64,000 bases of DNA, taken from Reyranella aquatilis. Its GTDB lineage: Bacteria; Pseudomonadota; Alphaproteobacteria; Reyranellales; Reyranellaceae. How positions within the stretch are numbered: the first letter of the stretch is position 1; every line of letters begins with the position of its first letter. A program made the translations under genes and the position numbers. The stretch is from assembly GCF_020880995.1 (NCBI RefSeq), contig NZ_JAJISD010000007.1, forward strand, positions 186,001 through 250,000, given 5' to 3'. Below, piece after piece: positions 18,058 through 27,274 of the stretch. The notes under the pieces are model-generated. The model did no database searches. It was not told the DNA's origin and saw nothing but the letters and a program-made list of their open reading frames with translations.

Positions 18058-18672
18058 ATGAGTGAGTCCGAAAGCCTGCTGCCGCCCGAGCCGTGGCCCC
18101 AGCGCGTTTCACGTATTCTCGCGTGGATAGGCGGTGCGATCATCCTCCTCGGCTGCAGCGGCCTCATCACCATCGACGTCATCACCCGCTTCCTGTTCAA
18201 GCGTGGCATGGTCGAAAGCTTCGAGATCTCGGGCTATGCCCTGGCCGCCTGCATCGGCCTGGGCCTCGGCTTCGCAACCACGTCCAAGACCCACATCCGC
18301 GTCGATATCCTCCTGGATGCCTTTCCCCGGCCCGTCCGGGTCGTGTTCGACCTTCTCGCCGCCCTGTCGCTTGCGGTGATCGCGCTGGCCCTCGCCTGGT
18401 TCTGCTGGGGCACGCTCGCCCAGTCGATGGCGATGAATGCCAAGTCCGTCTCGACATTGCAGACCCCGATGGTGCTGCCGCAGTCGATCTGGTGGGTCGG
18501 CATCTTCTGGTTCGCCTGCGTCGCCGTCCTTCTGCCCATCCAGGCGGTGCTGCGCCTGCTGTCGGGTGACGGACCTGGCTTCGACGCCCTGATCGGCAGC
18601 CTGCGAGTCGCCGAGGAGATGAGCCAGGCCGGCGTCGAGCAGGCCTCCTCCGCCGATGGAACGCCGCGATGA
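18058..18672 (+). CDS. dctQ: TRAP transporter small permease, DctQ
   Basis: A 204-residue membrane protein with four helices and the DctQ features DVITRFLFKRGMVESFEISG and TSKTHIRVDILLDAF. It is the small membrane subunit of a tripartite ATP-independent periplasmic transporter. The ATG at 18058 (after GGGAG at about 18040) is preferred to a TTG 21 bp upstream. Its stop overlaps the start of dctM (ATGA). Confidence 0.93.
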   Translation: MSESESLLPPEPWPQRVSRILAWIGGAIILLGCSGLITIDVITRFLFKRGMVESFEISGYALAACIGLGLGFATTSKTHIRVDILLDAFPRPVRVVFDLLAALSLAVIALALAWFCWGTLAQSMAMNAKSVSTLQTPMVLPQSIWWVGIFWFACVAVLLPIQAVLRLLSGDGPGFDALIGSLRVAEEMSQAGVEQASSADGTPR

Positions 18673-19961
18673 TCGGCACAGCCTTCACGCTGCTCGTCGT
18701 CCTGGTGGGCATCAGCCTGCCGGTCGCGGCCGCGCTGGGCCTGATGGCCTATGTCCTGTCCGAGCGCTACGCCTTCTTCCCGATGACCGGTGCCATCGGC
18801 GAGCTTGCCTGGAATTCGTCGAACGACTTCATCCTGATCGCCGCCCCCATGTTCATCATGATGGGCGAGCTGATGCACCGCTCGGGCATGAGCGAACGCC
18901 TGTTCTCGGCGCTGACGCCGTGGTTCGCGCGCATCCCCGGCCGCCTCGTCCACACCAACATCGCCGCCAGCGCGATCTTCGCGGCAACCTCCGGCTCGTC
19001 GGTCGCCACGGCCGCGACCATCGGGACCGTCGCGATCCCCAACATGGACAAGGGCGGCTACAACCGGCCGCTGTTCCTGGGCTCGATCGCAGCCGGCGGC
19101 ACGCTCGGCATCCTGATCCCGCCCTCGATCAACATGATCATCTACGCGGTGCTCACCGACACCTCGGTCGCCGACCTCTATGCGGCAGGCTTCATTCCCG
19201 GCTTCCTGCTGGCGGGCCTATTCTCGCTGATGGTGCTGGCGCTCTGCCTGTTCCGGCCGCAATGGGCCGGCCCGCGGTCCGAGACGTCTGCCCTCTGGCG
19301 CGAACGCGTGTCGGGCCTGAAGAACCTGCTGCCGCCGCTCGGCTTGTTCCTCGTCGTGGTCGGATCGATCTATGCCGGCATCGCCACGCCGACCGAGGCC
19401 GCCGCACTAGGCCTGATGGCGACGCTCGGCCTGGTCGCGGCCAACGGTCAGCTCACCGTGCCCGTGCTGCTGCGGGCCTTCGAGGGTACCGTCCGCACGA
19501 CCTGCATGGTCATGCTGATCGTGATCGCGGCCTTCTTCCTCAATTTCGTGATGGTGTCGATCGGGCTGGTGAAGGCCATCACCGACACCGTCCTGGCGCT
19601 CGGCCTGTCACCGCTCGGCATGCTGATCGCCATCGTCGTTTTCTACCTCATCCTCGGCTGCTTCATGGAGACGCTCTCCATGATGATCGCCACGACGCCG
19701 GTGGTGGTGCCTGTCATCGTGGCGCTGGGCTACAGCCCGGTCTGGTGGGGCATCGTCTTCGTCATCCTCATGGAGGCGGCGCTGATCACCCCGCCGGTCG
19801 GCCTGAACCTCTACGTCGTGCAGGCGGTCAGGCGAGGCGGCGCCTTCTCCGACCTCTGCATCGGCGCGCTGCCCTTCGTGGCAATGATGATCGTGATGAT
19901 CGGCATCCTGATCGCGTTTCCCCAGCTAGCCCTGTGGCTGCCGGCTCTTCTCAAAGCCTGA
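18669..19961 (+). CDS. dctM: TRAP transporter large permease, DctM
   Basis: A 430-residue, highly hydrophobic protein with about 12 helices; it is the sodium-coupled transport subunit. Typical DctM segments are IAAPMFIMMGELMHRSGM, ATSGSSVATAATIGTVAIP, GTLGILIPPSINMIIY and TPPVGLNLYV. It is coupled to dctQ by a 4-bp overlap, and dctP follows 19 bp downstream. Confidence 0.95.
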   Translation: MIGTAFTLLVVLVGISLPVAAALGLMAYVLSERYAFFPMTGAIGELAWNSSNDFILIAAPMFIMMGELMHRSGMSERLFSALTPWFARIPGRLVHTNIAASAIFAATSGSSVATAATIGTVAIPNMDKGGYNRPLFLGSIAAGGTLGILIPPSINMIIYAVLTDTSVADLYAAGFIPGFLLAGLFSLMVLALCLFRPQWAGPRSETSALWRERVSGLKNLLPPLGLFLVVVGSIYAGIATPTEAAALGLMATLGLVAANGQLTVPVLLRAFEGTVRTTCMVMLIVIAAFFLNFVMVSIGLVKAITDTVLALGLSPLGMLIAIVVFYLILGCFMETLSMMIATTPVVVPVIVALGYSPVWWGIVFVILMEAALITPPVGLNLYVVQAVRRGGAFSDLCIGALPFVAMMIVMIGILIAFPQLALWLPALLKA

Positions 19962-19980
19962 TTCGACCAAGGAGGATTTC

Positions 19981-21042
19981 ATGTTCCTGAAGCATCTGGT
20001 TGCGGCGGCAGCTCTTGCCGGCTCATTCGTCGTCGGCGGCGCCCAGGCGCAGACGCCGGCACCGCTGCCCTCGACTTCGTTCAACGTCGTCGGCAGCATC
20101 GGCGGCCTCTCGATGTACACCAGCCGCGAGGTTCCGTTCTGGACCGAGATCGTGCCCAAGGCCTCGGGCGGCGCGATCAAGGTCCAGGTCAAGCCCTTCA
20201 CCGAGCTGGGCTTCAAGGGCGCCGAGATCTTCCGTCTCGTCTCCAGCGGAACGCTGCAGTTCGCGACCACCGTGCTCAACTACAATTCCGGGGAAGTGCC
20301 GATGAACGAGGCCGCCGACCTGGTCGGCCTGGTGGCCTCCGTCGAGGAGCTCGAGAAGGTCATCGAGGCGATCCGTCCGGCCTATGCCAAGTTCCTCGAA
20401 GAGAAGCACGGCATCAAGCTGCTGGGCTTCGGCACCTACCAGGCACAGGTCCTGTACTGCCGCGACGCCTTCGTCACGATCGCCGATCTGAAGGGCCGCA
20501 AGATCCGCGCCTCGGGTGCGTCGCAGCAGGCCTTCGTCACCCATATCGGCGCCTCGCCGCTCAACATCGCCTTCGCCGAGGTCCAGCCGGCCCTCGCCAG
20601 CGGCGTGGTCGATTGCGCCATCACCGGCGCGCTGTCGGGCTACAAGTCCAAGTGGCACGAGGCCGCGAAGTTCATTTCGCCCATGCCGGTCAATTTCGGC
20701 GTGGCCGCGCAGCTCGCCAACCTGAAGTGGTGGAACTCCCTCGACCCCAAGGTCCAGGCCTTCCTCCAGACCGAGCTGAACAAACTGGAGAAGTCGATCT
20801 TCGAGCAGGCCCGGACCGAGACGCAGACCGGCATCAACTGCAACACCGGCACCGGCCCGTGCAGCGAGGGAGCACCCGCCAACATGAAGCTGGTTCCCGT
20901 GACGCCGGCCGACGAGGCCCTGCGCAAGGACGCGCTCACCAAGGCGATCCTGCCATCCTTCGCCAAGCGCTGCGGTCCCGACTGCGTAAAGACCTGGAAC
21001 GATACGGTTGGGAAGACGGTCAACGTCACGCTTGCTCCGTAA
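19981..21042 (+). CDS. dctP: TRAP transporter substrate-binding protein, DctP
   Basis: A 353-residue periplasmic binding protein with a signal peptide (MFLKHLVAAAALAGSFVVGG, cleavage after AQA near 23). The ATG follows AAGGAGGA. The region DLKGRKIRASGASQQAF holds the conserved Arg that normally salt-bridges the ligand carboxylate, followed by a segment like NIAFAEVQPALASGVVDC. The ligand is therefore likely an organic acid. The protein has several Cys (YCRDAF, INCNTGTGPC, RCGPDC) that may form disulfides. Confidence 0.93.
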   Translation: MFLKHLVAAAALAGSFVVGGAQAQTPAPLPSTSFNVVGSIGGLSMYTSREVPFWTEIVPKASGGAIKVQVKPFTELGFKGAEIFRLVSSGTLQFATTVLNYNSGEVPMNEAADLVGLVASVEELEKVIEAIRPAYAKFLEEKHGIKLLGFGTYQAQVLYCRDAFVTIADLKGRKIRASGASQQAFVTHIGASPLNIAFAEVQPALASGVVDCAITGALSGYKSKWHEAAKFISPMPVNFGVAAQLANLKWWNSLDPKVQAFLQTELNKLEKSIFEQARTETQTGINCNTGTGPCSEGAPANMKLVPVTPADEALRKDALTKAILPSFAKRCGPDCVKTWNDTVGKTVNVTLAP

Positions 21043-21052
21043 CAGGCGTCCC

Positions 21053-21604
21053 GTGTTCACGCTGCTCGATCCCTCCGGCTATCTCCGCACGCCATGGAAG
21101 AATGGCGGGGGCACGACCGTCGACATCGCCTTCGAGGAGGATGTCTGGCGGTTCGGCCGGACGCCCATCGTGAAGCCCGGCCCCTTCTCGGACTATACGG
21201 GCTTCGACCGCGTGCAGGTGCTGGTCTCCGGCAGCGGTCTGGTCCTGGAGACGCCGACCGGCGAGATCGACGTGCGGCAGCCCTTCCGGCCCGTGCGCTT
21301 CACCGGCGAAACGCCGATCGTGAGCCGGCTGGAAGCCGGCCCGGTCGAGGTGGTCAACCTGATCGGCCGCCGCTCGCGGGTGAAGATCGACATCGTCGTG
21401 CTCGATGAGGGACGCACGCTTCTCCTCGATCCCGGTACGCATTTCGCCTACACGCCGCACGGCGAGGCGACAGTCGCGGTGCAGGGCGACGAACGCAAAC
21501 TGGCCGCCGACCAGGCACTGCGCCTCAAAATACCGGTGCCGACACGCCTGACCGGCGTGACGGCATCCACACTGGTTGCGAGCATCACCGAGAATCGAGG
21601 TTAA
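21053..21604 (+). CDS. HutD/Ves family cupin protein
   Basis: A 183-residue double-cupin (RmlC-like) protein. The start MFTLLDPSGYLRTPWKNGGG contains the family block TPWKNGGGTT; DRVQVLVSGSG and the C-terminal half complete the fold. HutD often sits with histidine-degradation genes, but none are here. It may have an accessory or regulatory role for the nearby transporter or reductase; this is inference. The GTG start at 21053 is preferred because the longer frame would overlap dctP by 35 bp and adds an Arg-rich, non-homologous extension. Confidence 0.82.
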   Translation: MFTLLDPSGYLRTPWKNGGGTTVDIAFEEDVWRFGRTPIVKPGPFSDYTGFDRVQVLVSGSGLVLETPTGEIDVRQPFRPVRFTGETPIVSRLEAGPVEVVNLIGRRSRVKIDIVVLDEGRTLLLDPGTHFAYTPHGEATVAVQGDERKLAADQALRLKIPVPTRLTGVTASTLVASITENRG

Positions 21605-21608
21605 GCGC

Positions 21609-22532
21609 ATGCGGATCGCAGTCGTCGGCGCGGGTGGCGTCGGAGGCGGATATGGCGCGGCTCTGGCGCATGCCGGCGCGGACGTGACCTTCATTGCGCG
21701 CGGTGCGCACCTGGCGGCGATGAGGAAGGATGGACTGCGGATCGAGAGCGCCCGCGGCAACACCCATCTGCGGCCGACTCAGGCGACCGACGATCCAGCT
21801 GCGGTTGGCCCGGTCGATTACGTGCTGTTCTGCGTGAAGCTTTGGGACGTCGAGAGCGCCGGCGCCGCGATCAAACCGATGGTCGGTCCCGACACCGCCG
21901 TCATCACCCTGCAGAACGGCGTCGACGCCCACGAGCGGCTGATCCCGATCCTCGGCGCCCGTGCCGTGATGCCGGGCGTCGCCAACATCAGCGCGACCAT
22001 CGCCGAGCCCGGCCTGATCCGCCAGACCGGCACGGTCATGCGCATGGTGTTCGGCGAGCCCGACGGCAGCCGCAGCCCGCGCGCCGTGGCGTTCGCCGAG
22101 ATGTGCAAGAAGGCCGGCATCGATGGCGTGCTGAGCGAAGCCATCATGACCGATCTCTGGATCAAGTTCGTGCTGCTCGCCTCCAATGCCGGCGTCATGG
22201 CGCTGACCCGCCTGCCGGTCGGCAAGCTGCGCGACGATCCCGACGTCACGGCGCTGTTCGGCGCCGCCTATGCGGAAGTGGCCGCAGTCGGCCGCGCCGC
22301 GGGGATCACCCTGCCCGCCGACATCGTCGAGCGGACCTTCGCCTTCAATCGCAATGCCCCGCCGGCCCTGATGGCCTCGATGGCCGTCGACCTGCTGCGC
22401 GGCAACCGGATCGAGCTGCCCTGGCTGTCGGGCAAGGTCGTCGAGCTGGGCCGCCGCCACAATGTCCCGACACCGACGCACGCGCTGATGTATGCTGCGC
22501 TGAAGCCCTACGTCATGGGCACGCCAGCCTGA
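21609..22532 (+). CDS. 2-dehydropantoate 2-reductase family protein (PanE/ApbA-like)
   Basis: A 307-residue NADP-dependent reductase. The N-terminal motif VGAGGVGGGYGAAL (6-19) binds the nucleotide. The catalytic Lys is about K186 in LWIKFVLLASNAGV, and the C-terminal helical domain carries the family-typical NRIELPWLSGKVVELG. PanE makes pantoate for CoA synthesis, but many bacteria have several paralogues acting on other 2-keto acids. Its position after a TRAP operon suggests a catabolic paralogue. The gene starts 4 bp after the HutD-like stop. Confidence 0.88.
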   Translation: MRIAVVGAGGVGGGYGAALAHAGADVTFIARGAHLAAMRKDGLRIESARGNTHLRPTQATDDPAAVGPVDYVLFCVKLWDVESAGAAIKPMVGPDTAVITLQNGVDAHERLIPILGARAVMPGVANISATIAEPGLIRQTGTVMRMVFGEPDGSRSPRAVAFAEMCKKAGIDGVLSEAIMTDLWIKFVLLASNAGVMALTRLPVGKLRDDPDVTALFGAAYAEVAAVGRAAGITLPADIVERTFAFNRNAPPALMASMAVDLLRGNRIELPWLSGKVVELGRRHNVPTPTHALMYAALKPYVMGTPA

Positions 22533-22540
22533 GGGAAACC

Positions 22541-23284
22541 ATGCGCGTCCTGCTCGTCCTCCTGTTCGCCCTTGCCGCGGGGAACGCGTCCGCCGCCGAT
22601 CTCAAGCTGCTGAGCGCCGGCGCCTACAAGTCGGCCGCCCTCGAGATCGTCGCCGACTTCGAAAAGAAGACCGGCCACAAGGTCACGATCGAGACCGGCA
22701 CGGCCGGCGCGCTGCAGAAGCGCGTCGCCGACGGCGAGTATTTCGACGTGCTGGTGATCCCGCCGATCCAGATGGCGTCCCTGCTGCGGACCCGCGTCGC
22801 CGAGAGCAGCGCCAAGGAACTGGCGCGCGCCGGCGTCGGCATGGCCATCAAGCAGGGCGCGCCGGTGCCCGACATTTCCGAGGTCGACGGCTTCAAGCAG
22901 GCACTGCTGGCCGCGCGTGCCATCGCCTACATCGACCCCGCGGCCGGCGGATCGAGCGGCATCTATCTCGCTCAGCTGTTCCAGCAGATGGGCATCGCCG
23001 ACCAGCTCAAGCCCAAGAGCGTGCTGGTCCAGGGCGGGCTGGTCGCCGACCGCATCGTCGACGGCAAGGCCGACATCGCGCTGCAGCAGAGCAGTGAGCT
23101 GATGGGCGTGCCCGGCGTGCAGTTCGTCGGCCCGATCCCGCTGATGGTGCAGAACTACACGATCTATTCTGGTGGCGTGTCCCTGGCCTCGCGCAACCGC
23201 GCCGCCGCCGACGCGCTGCTGCTGGCGCTGGCCAATCCCGAGAACGGCAAGATCCTGAAGTCAAAGGGCCTCGACAGTCCCTGA
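22541..23284 (+). CDS. Periplasmic substrate-binding protein, ModA-like
   Basis: A 247-residue protein with a signal peptide (MRVLLVLLFALAAGNASAAD, cleavage near 19). A type II binding-protein fold follows: LKLLSAGAYKSAALEIVADF, FDVLVIPP, AYIDPAAGGSSGIYLAQLF and ALQQSSELMGVPGVQFVGP. This resembles molybdate-binding ModA and related sensors, but no ModB/ModC partners are adjacent. The ligand may be an oxyanion or organic acid. The gene begins 8 bp after panE-like. Confidence 0.82.
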   Translation: MRVLLVLLFALAAGNASAADLKLLSAGAYKSAALEIVADFEKKTGHKVTIETGTAGALQKRVADGEYFDVLVIPPIQMASLLRTRVAESSAKELARAGVGMAIKQGAPVPDISEVDGFKQALLAARAIAYIDPAAGGSSGIYLAQLFQQMGIADQLKPKSVLVQGGLVADRIVDGKADIALQQSSELMGVPGVQFVGPIPLMVQNYTIYSGGVSLASRNRAAADALLLALANPENGKILKSKGLDSP

Positions 23285-23293
23285 GGCAAAGAG

Positions 23294-23392
23294 AAAGGTC
23301 CTTCGCTGCGCTCAGGATGACAATTCTACTGAAGCTGACGCAGTGCGCTGCTTCAGAAAACGGTGTCATCCTGAGCGCAGCGAAGGACCTTT
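23294..23392. repeat. Large intergenic palindrome (29-bp perfect arms)
   Basis: Positions 23294-23322 and 23364-23392 are exact reverse complements of each other (29 of 29), separated by 41 bp. The loop contains a smaller CTGAAGC/GCTTCAG hairpin. The arms carry CCTTCGCTGCGCTCAGGATGA, a sequence type widespread between genes in alphaproteobacteria. It lies between the ModA-like stop and the redoxin start. It may terminate transcription or act as a REP-like or MITE-like element; no transposase is nearby. Confidence 0.85.
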
Positions 23393-23399
23393 ATCTCAT

Positions 23400-23891
23400 A
23401 TGACCCACACCGAACGCCCCCTCGCACCGCCTCTCATCGTCGAACGCTGGTTCAACACCGACCAGCCGATTACCCTTGAGAGCCTGCGCGGCCGCATCGT
23501 CGTCCTTCACGCCTTCCAGATGCTGTGCCCCGGCTGCGTTTCCACCGCGATCCCGCAGGCGCGCAAGCTGAACGAGATCGCGAAGTCGATCGACGGGCTC
23601 GTGGTACTGGGCATTCACACCGTGTTCGAGCATCACGCGGCCATGACGCCGGTGTCGCTCGAGGCCTTCCTGCACGAATACAAGATCGCGTTCCCGGTCG
23701 CCGTCGATCGGCCGTCGCCCGACCGACCGATCCCGCAGACCATGGCGGCCTACGGCTTCCGGGGAACGCCCTCGACGGTGATCGTCGACCGCGAGGGCCG
23801 GATCGCGCGCCACAGTTTCGGCGCCGAGGACGATCTCGCCCTCGGCCTGATCCTGGGCAACCTGCTCAGCGCGCCGCCTTCAACTCCTTGA
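23400..23891 (+). CDS. Redoxin/AhpC-TSA-type thioredoxin-fold protein
   Basis: A 163-residue cytoplasmic thioredoxin-fold protein. The redox motif is C43-P-G-C46 in AFQMLCPGCVST, then GIHTVFEHH and GFRGTPSTVIVD with the cis-Pro. It fits a TlpA/peroxiredoxin-like reductase. The ATG at 23400 is chosen because the longer frame upstream is the translated palindrome arm. The 3' end overlaps the convergent aminotransferase gene by 26 bp. Confidence 0.85.
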   Translation: MTHTERPLAPPLIVERWFNTDQPITLESLRGRIVVLHAFQMLCPGCVSTAIPQARKLNEIAKSIDGLVVLGIHTVFEHHAAMTPVSLEAFLHEYKIAFPVAVDRPSPDRPIPQTMAAYGFRGTPSTVIVDREGRIARHSFGAEDDLALGLILGNLLSAPPSTP

Positions 23892-25158
23892 GCGCATCCT
23901 CCCAGGCGGCGATCGTGTGATCGATGTCGGCCTGGGTGTGCGCCACGCTGACATAGTACTTGCTCTCGCCCTTCATGATGCCGCGGGCGCGCAGCGCCTG
24001 GTTGAAGCGCTTCAGGAGCGCGGTGTCTGCCTTCAGTGTGTCGCGATAATCCTTGATCGGCTGGTCGGTGAAGACGATGTCGAACAGCGGCGGCTCGCCG
24101 ATCACCTGCGCCTTGAAACCGTGCTTCTTCAGCAGTTCCGATAGCGTATCCATCAGCCTGCGGCCGTTGGCGAAGACGCCTTCGTAGGTGCCGGGCCGCT
24201 TCAGCACGTCGAGCGTCGCGAGGCCCGCGACGGCTGCGACCGGATTTCCCGAGAGCGTGCCGACCTGGAAGATGAAATCCTCGTCGGTCATCGCGAGGCG
24301 ATCGAAGTGCTTCATGATGTCGGCGCGGCCGGCGATGGCCGCCAGCGCGAAGCCGCCGCCCACGATCTTGCCCAGGGTGCAGAGGTCGGGCGTGACACCG
24401 TAATATTCCTGGGCGCCGCCATAGGCGAAGCGGAACCCGGTCACGACCTCGTCGAAGATCAACGGGATGCCATGCTCGGCCGTCACCTCCCGCAGCGCCT
24501 GCAGGAAGCCGGGCCTGGGCGGGATCAGGCGCTGGAACGGCTCGACGATGACGCCGGCCAGCTCGTCCTTCTGCTCCTCGATCAGGCTTTTCACCATGTC
24601 GATGTCGTTGAAGGCCGCGACTACCATCTCATCGGCGACCGATTTCGGGATACCGGCCGAGTCGATGGACCCGCGCGGAAAATTGCCGGGGCTCTTCGGC
24701 GCCAGCGACACCAGCGCGTAGTCGCTCATGCCGTGATAGCCGCCCTCGAACTTCAGGATCTTGTCGCGCTTGCGGAAGGCCCGCGCGGCGCGCATCGCAT
24801 AGAGATCGGCCTCGGTGCCGGAGCACACGAAGCGCACCTGCTCGGCACAGGCAACGGCATCGACGATCGCCTCGGCGAGCGCGATGCCGTGGCGGTTGTT
24901 GCCGAAGAAGGTCGTGCCCAGCGGCACCTGCGCCTGGACGGCCGCCGTGACCTCGGGATGGGCATGTCCGATGAACATCGGGCCGGAGCCCAGCAGGAAG
25001 TCGACGTACTCCTTGCCGGCCTCGTCGTAGATCCGACCGCCCTTGCCCTCCTTCAGGATCACCTCGGGGGGCATGTTGCCGAAGCTGCCGCCCGGCAGCA
25101 CGCGGCGCGCCTGCTCGACCAGCTCGTTGGTGGGATCGACTGGGGTCTGGATGTTCAT
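23866..25158 (-). CDS. Class III PLP-dependent aminotransferase (glutamate-1-semialdehyde aminomutase-like)
   Basis: A 430-residue fold-type I PLP enzyme. LIFDEVVTGFRFAYGGAQ holds the PLP-binding Asp, and the Schiff-base Lys is K264 in TLGKIVGGGF; CSGTEADLYAMRAARA is the phosphate-binding region. It is similar to HemL but is adjacent to a cupin rather than tetrapyrrole genes, so an omega-aminotransferase or beta-amino-acid role is equally possible. The cupin gene is 72 bp upstream on the same strand. Confidence 0.88.
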   Translation of the reverse strand: MNIQTPVDPTNELVEQARRVLPGGSFGNMPPEVILKEGKGGRIYDEAGKEYVDFLLGSGPMFIGHAHPEVTAAVQAQVPLGTTFFGNNRHGIALAEAIVDAVACAEQVRFVCSGTEADLYAMRAARAFRKRDKILKFEGGYHGMSDYALVSLAPKSPGNFPRGSIDSAGIPKSVADEMVVAAFNDIDMVKSLIEEQKDELAGVIVEPFQRLIPPRPGFLQALREVTAEHGIPLIFDEVVTGFRFAYGGAQEYYGVTPDLCTLGKIVGGGFALAAIAGRADIMKHFDRLAMTDEDFIFQVGTLSGNPVAAVAGLATLDVLKRPGTYEGVFANGRRLMDTLSELLKKHGFKAQVIGEPPLFDIVFTDQPIKDYRDTLKADTALLKRFNQALRARGIMKGESKYYVSVAHTQADIDHTIAAWEDALKELKAAR

Positions 25159-25230
25159 GGATGCCTCTACGCTTGAAGTCCGGTTCGGAGCAGGAAGCGC
25201 GCCACACCAGGGGCGCGCTTCCGGCGATGC

Positions 25231-25581
25231 CTATTCGATGGGAACGAAGATCGAGTGACGGAGCTTGCCGTCGATGGCCTTCGAGAAATGGCCCTTGCCA
25301 TGCGTGTCCTCGACCAGGATGACCTCGCCGGCGCCGATGATGCGGGTCTCGCCGTCGCTCGCCTGGATGGAGACGCCGGCGTCGAGGTTGATGATGTACT
25401 GCCGGCGCGGCGCGGGATGCCATTCGTAATCGTAGGTGCCGGGCGTCTCGCGGAAGATGATGCCGGTCGCCGGCAGTGTGGCCGAGGTCTTGCCGCCGCG
25501 GCCTTCGTTCTTCCACTCGATCTCGATGTCGCGGAAATGGGTCTCGCCGTCGGCGTCGACATACAGGTTATGGATGCGCAT
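25231..25581 (-). CDS. Cupin-domain protein
   Basis: A 116-residue single-cupin protein. Conserved positions include YEWHPAPRRQYIINLDAG and ILVEDTHGKGHF, giving plausible His ligands for a metal. It is cytoplasmic, with no signal peptide. Operon order on the minus strand is cupin then aminotransferase, so it may act on the same amino or keto acid substrate; that is inference. It is divergent from the HAD phosphatase gene across 49 bp. Confidence 0.8.
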   Translation of the reverse strand: MRIHNLYVDADGETHFRDIEIEWKNEGRGGKTSATLPATGIIFRETPGTYDYEWHPAPRRQYIINLDAGVSIQASDGETRIIGAGEVILVEDTHGKGHFSKAIDGKLRHSIFVPIE

Positions 25582-25630
25582 GAATTTTTCTCTCCCTTGC
25601 CCTCTCGGCCGGGCAGCTTAGAACGAAAGC

Positions 25631-26293
25631 ATGCTGAGGAAACCCGTTGAAGCCGTCCTTTTCGACATGGATGGCCTGCTGATCGATACCGAGGCCGTCT
25701 ACATCGACGCCCTGCAGGACGCCGCCCGCGATCTCGGGATCGAGATGTCGCTCGACTTCTGCCATTCGATGATCGGCATCTCCGGTCGCGAATGCGACGT
25801 GATGATCCAGAATTTCTATGGCGCGGCGTTCCGGATCGACCGCTTTCGCGAGCGCTTCTCGGGGCATGCCAAGCGCCGGCTCGACAGCCACCTGCCGGTC
25901 AAGCCCGGGGTCGTGGAGATGCTCGACTTCCTCGGCGGCCGCGGCCTCCGCCTCGCCGTCGCCACCGGCTCGGGCCGGCTGACGGCCGAGCGCCATCTGG
26001 GCAAGGCCGGGCTGATCGACCGCTTCGCCGCCGTCGCCACGCGCGACGATGTCGAGAATGCCAAGCCGGCACCCGACGTCTATCTGGAGGCGGCCCGCCG
26101 CCTCGGCGTCGCGCCCGAAAACTGTGTCGCCTTCGAGGATTCAAACGTCGGCCTCACCGCCGCCCACGCCGCCGGCACGATGGCCTTCATGGTTCCGGAC
26201 ATCCTGCCGCCGCTGCGGGAAGTGCGGGCCAAGTGCCTGCGTGTGTTCGAGGACCTCCATGAGGCACGTCGGCTTCTCGAAGAATCGCTTTAA
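25631..26293 (+). CDS. HAD-superfamily phosphatase (beta-phosphoglucomutase/Gph-like)
   Basis: A 220-residue HAD hydrolase, subfamily IA. Motif I is FDMDGLLIDT with nucleophile D12 and D14; motif II is LAVATGSGR; motif III/IV is KPAPDVYLEAARRLG followed by AFEDSNVGLTAAHAAG. It is likely a small-molecule phosphatase or phosphomutase; the substrate is unknown. The length is normal. Confidence 0.92.
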   Translation: MLRKPVEAVLFDMDGLLIDTEAVYIDALQDAARDLGIEMSLDFCHSMIGISGRECDVMIQNFYGAAFRIDRFRERFSGHAKRRLDSHLPVKPGVVEMLDFLGGRGLRLAVATGSGRLTAERHLGKAGLIDRFAAVATRDDVENAKPAPDVYLEAARRLGVAPENCVAFEDSNVGLTAAHAAGTMAFMVPDILPPLREVRAKCLRVFEDLHEARRLLEESL

Positions 26294-26359
26294 TTTTCAT
26301 ATCGACTGATCCGGGAGCCCGCCGGGCGCGTATAGTAGCGTCAACAGCGGAGTTGCCTC

Positions 26360-27175
26360 GTGTCCCTGCGTCGTCTCCTCATCGCCTGCCTTGCATTCGT
26401 ATCGGTGCACGCAGGAACGGCTTCCGCCCAGCCCACGAGTATCGGCAGCGAACCCTCGGGTCCGCCGCCAAAGGACTGGACGTTCGACATCGGACCGGGC
26501 GTCGTCGTCGCCCCGTGGTTCGAAGGCAGCGCGAACTATCGCGTCCTGCCCATCCCGAACCTCGATCTGCGCTATCAGCGCGACAAGGTGTTCATCTCCG
26601 CCCGCGACGGCGTCGGCGCCACGCTGTTCGACGACTCGGGCTTCAAGGCCGGCCCGATCTTCCGTTACCGCTTTCCGCGCAACCAGGGTGACGGCGGCTA
26701 TCTCTTCGGTACCGGCAACGTGCCGTTCACCGTCGAGGGCGGCGCCTTCCTGCGCTACGACCAGCCCTTCTTCGCCGCAAAGGTCGAACTGAGGCGCGGC
26801 ATCGGCGGCAGCAACGGCCTGATCTTCGACGCGCTGGTCGACGGCAAGATGCGGCTGAGCAACAGCTTCTTCCTGTCCGGCGGTCCGCGCCTCTCGGTGA
26901 CCGACGGCACCTTCAACCAGGCCTATTTCGGCATCACCGCGCTGCAGTCGCTGAACTCCGGTTACGCCCAGTACTATCCGGGCGCCGGCCTTCGCAGCGT
27001 CGGCGTCGGGGCGAGCGCGTTGTGGCGGATCCATGACCGGCTGAGCTTCGTGGCCTTCGGCAGCTACAACTATCTGGCCGACACCGTGGCCTATTCGCCG
27101 ATCGTCACGGGACCCGGCGGTTCGCGGAACCAGTTCGTGACCGGCGCCGCCCTCACCTGGCGTTTCTCCTGGTAA
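26360..27175 (+). CDS. MipA/OmpV family outer-membrane protein
   Basis: A 271-residue protein starting at GTG, with a signal peptide ending TASAQ near residue 23. A MipA/OmpV barrel follows: PWFEGSANYRVLPIPNLDLR, DDSGFKAGPIFRYRFPR, FAAKVELRRGIGGSNG and a terminal TGAALTWRFSW ending in an aromatic residue. The family comprises outer-membrane proteins, some linked to murein synthesis scaffolds or osmoregulation. The GTG is chosen because it gives a complete signal peptide. Confidence 0.88.
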   Translation: MSLRRLLIACLAFVSVHAGTASAQPTSIGSEPSGPPPKDWTFDIGPGVVVAPWFEGSANYRVLPIPNLDLRYQRDKVFISARDGVGATLFDDSGFKAGPIFRYRFPRNQGDGGYLFGTGNVPFTVEGGAFLRYDQPFFAAKVELRRGIGGSNGLIFDALVDGKMRLSNSFFLSGGPRLSVTDGTFNQAYFGITALQSLNSGYAQYYPGAGLRSVGVGASALWRIHDRLSFVAFGSYNYLADTVAYSPIVTGPGGSRNQFVTGAALTWRFSW

Positions 27176-27274
27176 GGCTCGACGGACCGTAGATCGCCTC
27201 CGGCACCACGGCCGCCCCTCGACGATCGGTTCGAGGCGCGGCGACGGATGTGGACGTGGCGCAAGCCAAGGCCA

